A stretch of 64,000 nucleotides of DNA from assembly GCA_963819755.1 (NCBI GenBank), contig CAWFXB010000001.1, positions 186,001 to 250,000 of the forward strand. The letters are read 5' to 3'. The translations under genes and the position numbers were made by a program. The notes beneath the pieces are model-generated. The model was not told where the DNA came from. It made no database searches and saw nothing but the letters and a program-made list of their open reading frames with translations. This document shows positions 62,200 through 64,000 of this stretch, in pieces (position 1 is the first letter of the stretch; every line of letters starts with the position of its first letter). Origin of the DNA: VRUE01 sp963819755 (GTDB lineage Bacteria > Actinomycetota > Thermoleophilia > Solirubrobacterales > 70-9).

Positions 62200-62606
62200 C
62201 GGAGGTAGATCGCCTCTGCCTGCTTGGCGTATCGCTTGGGAAGGGCTCCATGTAGCTCGGCCAGGAACTCGTCGGGCTCAGAGGCCCGGCGAGCCGGCAG
62301 CGCAGCGAAGAAGTGATCGACCTCGGCGTTGACCGTCCCCAGTTGCGTGGAATGGTCGCGCTCGACGCCTTCGAGCAGGCCACCGGCGACCTCCTCGATC
62401 GAGGCGCGGCGAAGGTGGGTGGCGAGGCGCAGCAAGTCACCGACGGCAAGGTGCTTCTCGCGGCGGCCCCAGGGGATCGGCTCCAAGCCAAGCTCCTCGA
62501 TCCCGCGAGTGATCCCGGCGGGGCTGATGTCGATCAGCTCGGCGGCACGCGAGAGGGTCGGCAGGGCGCGGACGTAGTCGGCGCGGGTTGAGTCGACGGT
62601 TGCCAT
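62178..62606 (-). CDS. HTH-containing hypothetical protein
   Basis: 142 aa from ATG 62606. TLSRAAELIDISPAGITRGIEELGLEPIPWGRREKHLAVGDLLRLATHL is a winged-HTH/MerR-like DNA-binding core, followed by an acidic helical domain (EVDHFFAALPARRASEPDEFLAELHGAL). Perhaps a regulator or an antitoxin without a recognisable toxin. Confidence 0.6.
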   Translation of the reverse strand: MATVDSTRADYVRALPTLSRAAELIDISPAGITRGIEELGLEPIPWGRREKHLAVGDLLRLATHLRRASIEEVAGGLLEGVERDHSTQLGTVNAEVDHFFAALPARRASEPDEFLAELHGALPKRYAKQAEAIYLRHAESSK

Positions 62607-62884
62607 GGCTCCTGGAGTGTAGTGCAAGAGTTGAAAGAATTGAAAGTATCAGCGGCCGGCTCGCCGACTCGCTCAGCCTGCCGCCGGCACCCGCCCCTTA
62701 GCGATGCAGCGGGGTTAATATCGATTGGCCTGCATCGCGGCGTTCTCGAAGCGGTGCTGGGTAGGAACACGGGTAGGAACAAAATCGGGCCCATCGTGTC
62801 CAGCATGGTCTTTCGGTGTCCACTTCAAAAAGTGGAGATTTGCAGGCAAAGCGCATTGGAGAGCGGCTGGAGCTAAAGCTCAGT
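62607..62884 (+). other. Intergenic scar with integrase tail
   Basis: 278 bp. 62760-62884 is the counterpart of 39033-39157 (integrase tail GRNTGRNK and the CCACTTCAAAAAGTGG stretch); a weak third form of the 42-bp repeat lies near 62695. Otherwise nothing. Confidence 0.5.
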
Positions 62885-62933
62885 GCGAGCTTCCCAAGCT
62901 CGAGGTCGCGGGTTCGAGACCCGTCGTCCGCTT
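62885..62933 (+). repeat. attR: 49-bp copy of the tRNA-Gly 3' part
   Basis: Identical to 24204-24252. No D-arm or acceptor 5' strand precedes it, so it is a fragment and not a gene. Marks the right edge of the island. Confidence 0.85.
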
Positions 62934-62945
62934 TTGTCGGGAGCC

Positions 62946-63989
62946 CTATTCCGACGACGACACCTGCCGCACCGCCTGTTCCAATTCGGGAATGCTCCAG
63001 GCGCCCTCGATCCGCGTGCGGATGATCCCGTGTCGGTCGATCACGAAGAGCCAGGGCTCGCTTTCCAGGCGAAATGCCTTGACCTGTGGCCGCGCTCCAA
63101 GGTTCGGGTTGTTGTCCTTGTAGATCTCCATGTGGATGAAGGCGACGCCCTTGCCCTCGGTCTGATTGACCTGTTCGGCCTCATCGACAACCGGCCCACA
63201 GACGCGGCTCTGGCAGAACTGCGGCGTGGCGAAGAGAAGGACCACGGGCTCCTTGCCGAGCACTTCGGCAAGGTCGTCCTCATGCATCTGGTCGGGCGGG
63301 ATGCGGGTGTCGATCTTGCTCAGATCCCCGCCGACGTCGGCGGCCGTCGGCGTGTGAACGCGAGGGGCGGGTTCGCCAACGTCGGGCGGGTTCGGGGGGC
63401 TCTTTGGTAAGCCAGGAGGTGGGTGGGGAAAGTGGCCGACGACCGCGCTCGGCACGATCGTCCCCTTGAGCGAGCCGCCTTCGTCGATCAGCGCCAGGAT
63501 GCGCCATTCCCCGTCCGTCCGAAACGGCGCGCCGTCGATGACGTAGACGACCTTGCCGGCCTGGGGGTCGTTGCCGGTGCTCTGGGCGATGTAGGCGGAT
63601 TCGGTTGCCAGGGATTCAACCCGGGCCGGATAGGGGCCAAACGCCTTGCCCTTTTCGCCGTGGGCGAAGTAGAGGGCGACCTTGGCATCGGTGATCGGTT
63701 CCCGCCCGGCGGTGAAGACCCCGAAGCCGTAGCGATCGCTCCCCCTGTCGAAGACCTCTCCGGTTGGCGCGACGACGAGCTTGCTTTCGCCGTCGGACTG
63801 CGCGAGCAGGCCGGTCAGCGACTTCCCCGCGGCCGAGGGAAAGTCCGTGCGCGGCGGCGCTGCCCTGCTGCTGACGCCGCTGTAGGTGCCGCTGCAACCA
63901 GAGGCGATCCCGCAGAGCAGAGCGGCGCACACCGCCATCCACGCCGACCACAGGTGTCGTGTCGGGAGCAACGTTCTTCCCTTCCCCAT
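62946..63989 (-). CDS. Thioredoxin-fold lipoprotein
   Basis: 347 aa. Signal with lipobox IASGC. After a beta-rich domain (LTGLLAQSDGESKLVVAPTGEVFDR; YGFGVFTAG), a Pro-rich linker leads to a thioredoxin-like domain: VVLLFATPQFCQSRVCGPVVDEAEQV with a C-x4-C pair instead of CxxC, and WLFVIDRHGIIRTRIEGAWS. The spacing is unusual, as in some SCO1-like (CxxxC) proteins but with one more residue. Outside the island; the CcmG-like gene lies at the other edge. Confidence 0.8.
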   Translation of the reverse strand: MGKGRTLLPTRHLWSAWMAVCAALLCGIASGCSGTYSGVSSRAAPPRTDFPSAAGKSLTGLLAQSDGESKLVVAPTGEVFDRGSDRYGFGVFTAGREPITDAKVALYFAHGEKGKAFGPYPARVESLATESAYIAQSTGNDPQAGKVVYVIDGAPFRTDGEWRILALIDEGGSLKGTIVPSAVVGHFPHPPPGLPKSPPNPPDVGEPAPRVHTPTAADVGGDLSKIDTRIPPDQMHEDDLAEVLGKEPVVLLFATPQFCQSRVCGPVVDEAEQVNQTEGKGVAFIHMEIYKDNNPNLGARPQVKAFRLESEPWLFVIDRHGIIRTRIEGAWSIPELEQAVRQVSSSE

Positions 63990-64000
63990 GCCCCTATGCC

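Noticed and set aside
62178..62220. Shared IYLRHA tail between this HTH protein and the Abi-like protein at 24930
   Set aside because: Six residues only and the DNA differs; likely chance.

Overview
This is a high-GC bacterial chromosome segment, most likely from an actinomycetote and probably Thermoleophilia/Solirubrobacterales. The evidence is very GC-rich codon use, frequent GTG/TTG starts, an actinobacterial-type integration host factor (47330-47647), a gap-pgk-tpiA-gpmI block that uses cofactor-independent phosphoglycerate mutase, an uvrC-rapZ pair, tgt, and a PknB-type kinase. The taxonomic call is inference; no rRNA or marker comparison was possible.

1-24.25 kb is mostly ordinary chromosome. 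It opens with the tail of a PIN-domain toxin, then a MaoC hydratase, a methyltransferase, a type II lumazine synthase, and a GNAT/DUF1778 toxin-antitoxin pair lying against a decapitated second MaoC copy. Three genes in 3.1-6.4 kb (VOC protein, HAD hydrolase, enoyl-CoA hydratase) each carry one apparent frameshift. Next come uvrC-rapZ, an ABC-2 exporter, a hypothetical gene behind a long AT-rich dyad, the glycolytic operon, tgt, a DUF4160/DUF2442 pair, a kinase-lipoprotein-phosphodiesterase group, argS, and the cytochrome c maturation pair ccmG/ccmH, ending at tRNA-Gly(CCC).

24.2-62.93 kb is bounded by a perfect 49-bp direct repeat made of the 3' two-thirds of that tRNA-Gly, so it looks like one or more islands accreted at the tRNA. 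Internal scars (a partial tRNA-Gly att region at 39.03-39.17 kb and tRNA-Met 3' fragments at 38.82 and 61.36 kb), several integrase tails and a truncated integrase suggest stacked elements.

The left part (24.2-39.2 kb) is a defence/conflict-like cargo: two divergent HEPN-like proteins, a PIN-domain membrane protein, a broken and an intact hicBA locus each following an integrase tail, and a 594-aa protein with a C-terminal HEPN-like motif. Its centre is a compact seven-gene cluster at 28.16-35.48 kb: MBL hydrolase, large two-TM protein, histidine phosphatase, nucleotidyltransferase, glutamine amidotransferase/asparagine-synthetase-like enzyme, nucleoside-phosphorylase-like protein, and an unknown partner. 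I recognise no described system with this composition, and it is the best candidate here for something new.

The right part (39.2-62.9 kb) carries a HTH/toxin-like pair with its own operator, a second tRNA-Gly(CCC), many secreted or membrane proteins (GH114-like glycosidase, lipoproteins, three RTX-repeat proteins, a sulfatase, TatA, DedA, a cation/proton antiporter, an APC permease), mIHF, and a small regulator region. Beyond the right att copy, a thioredoxin-like lipoprotein resumes the chromosome.
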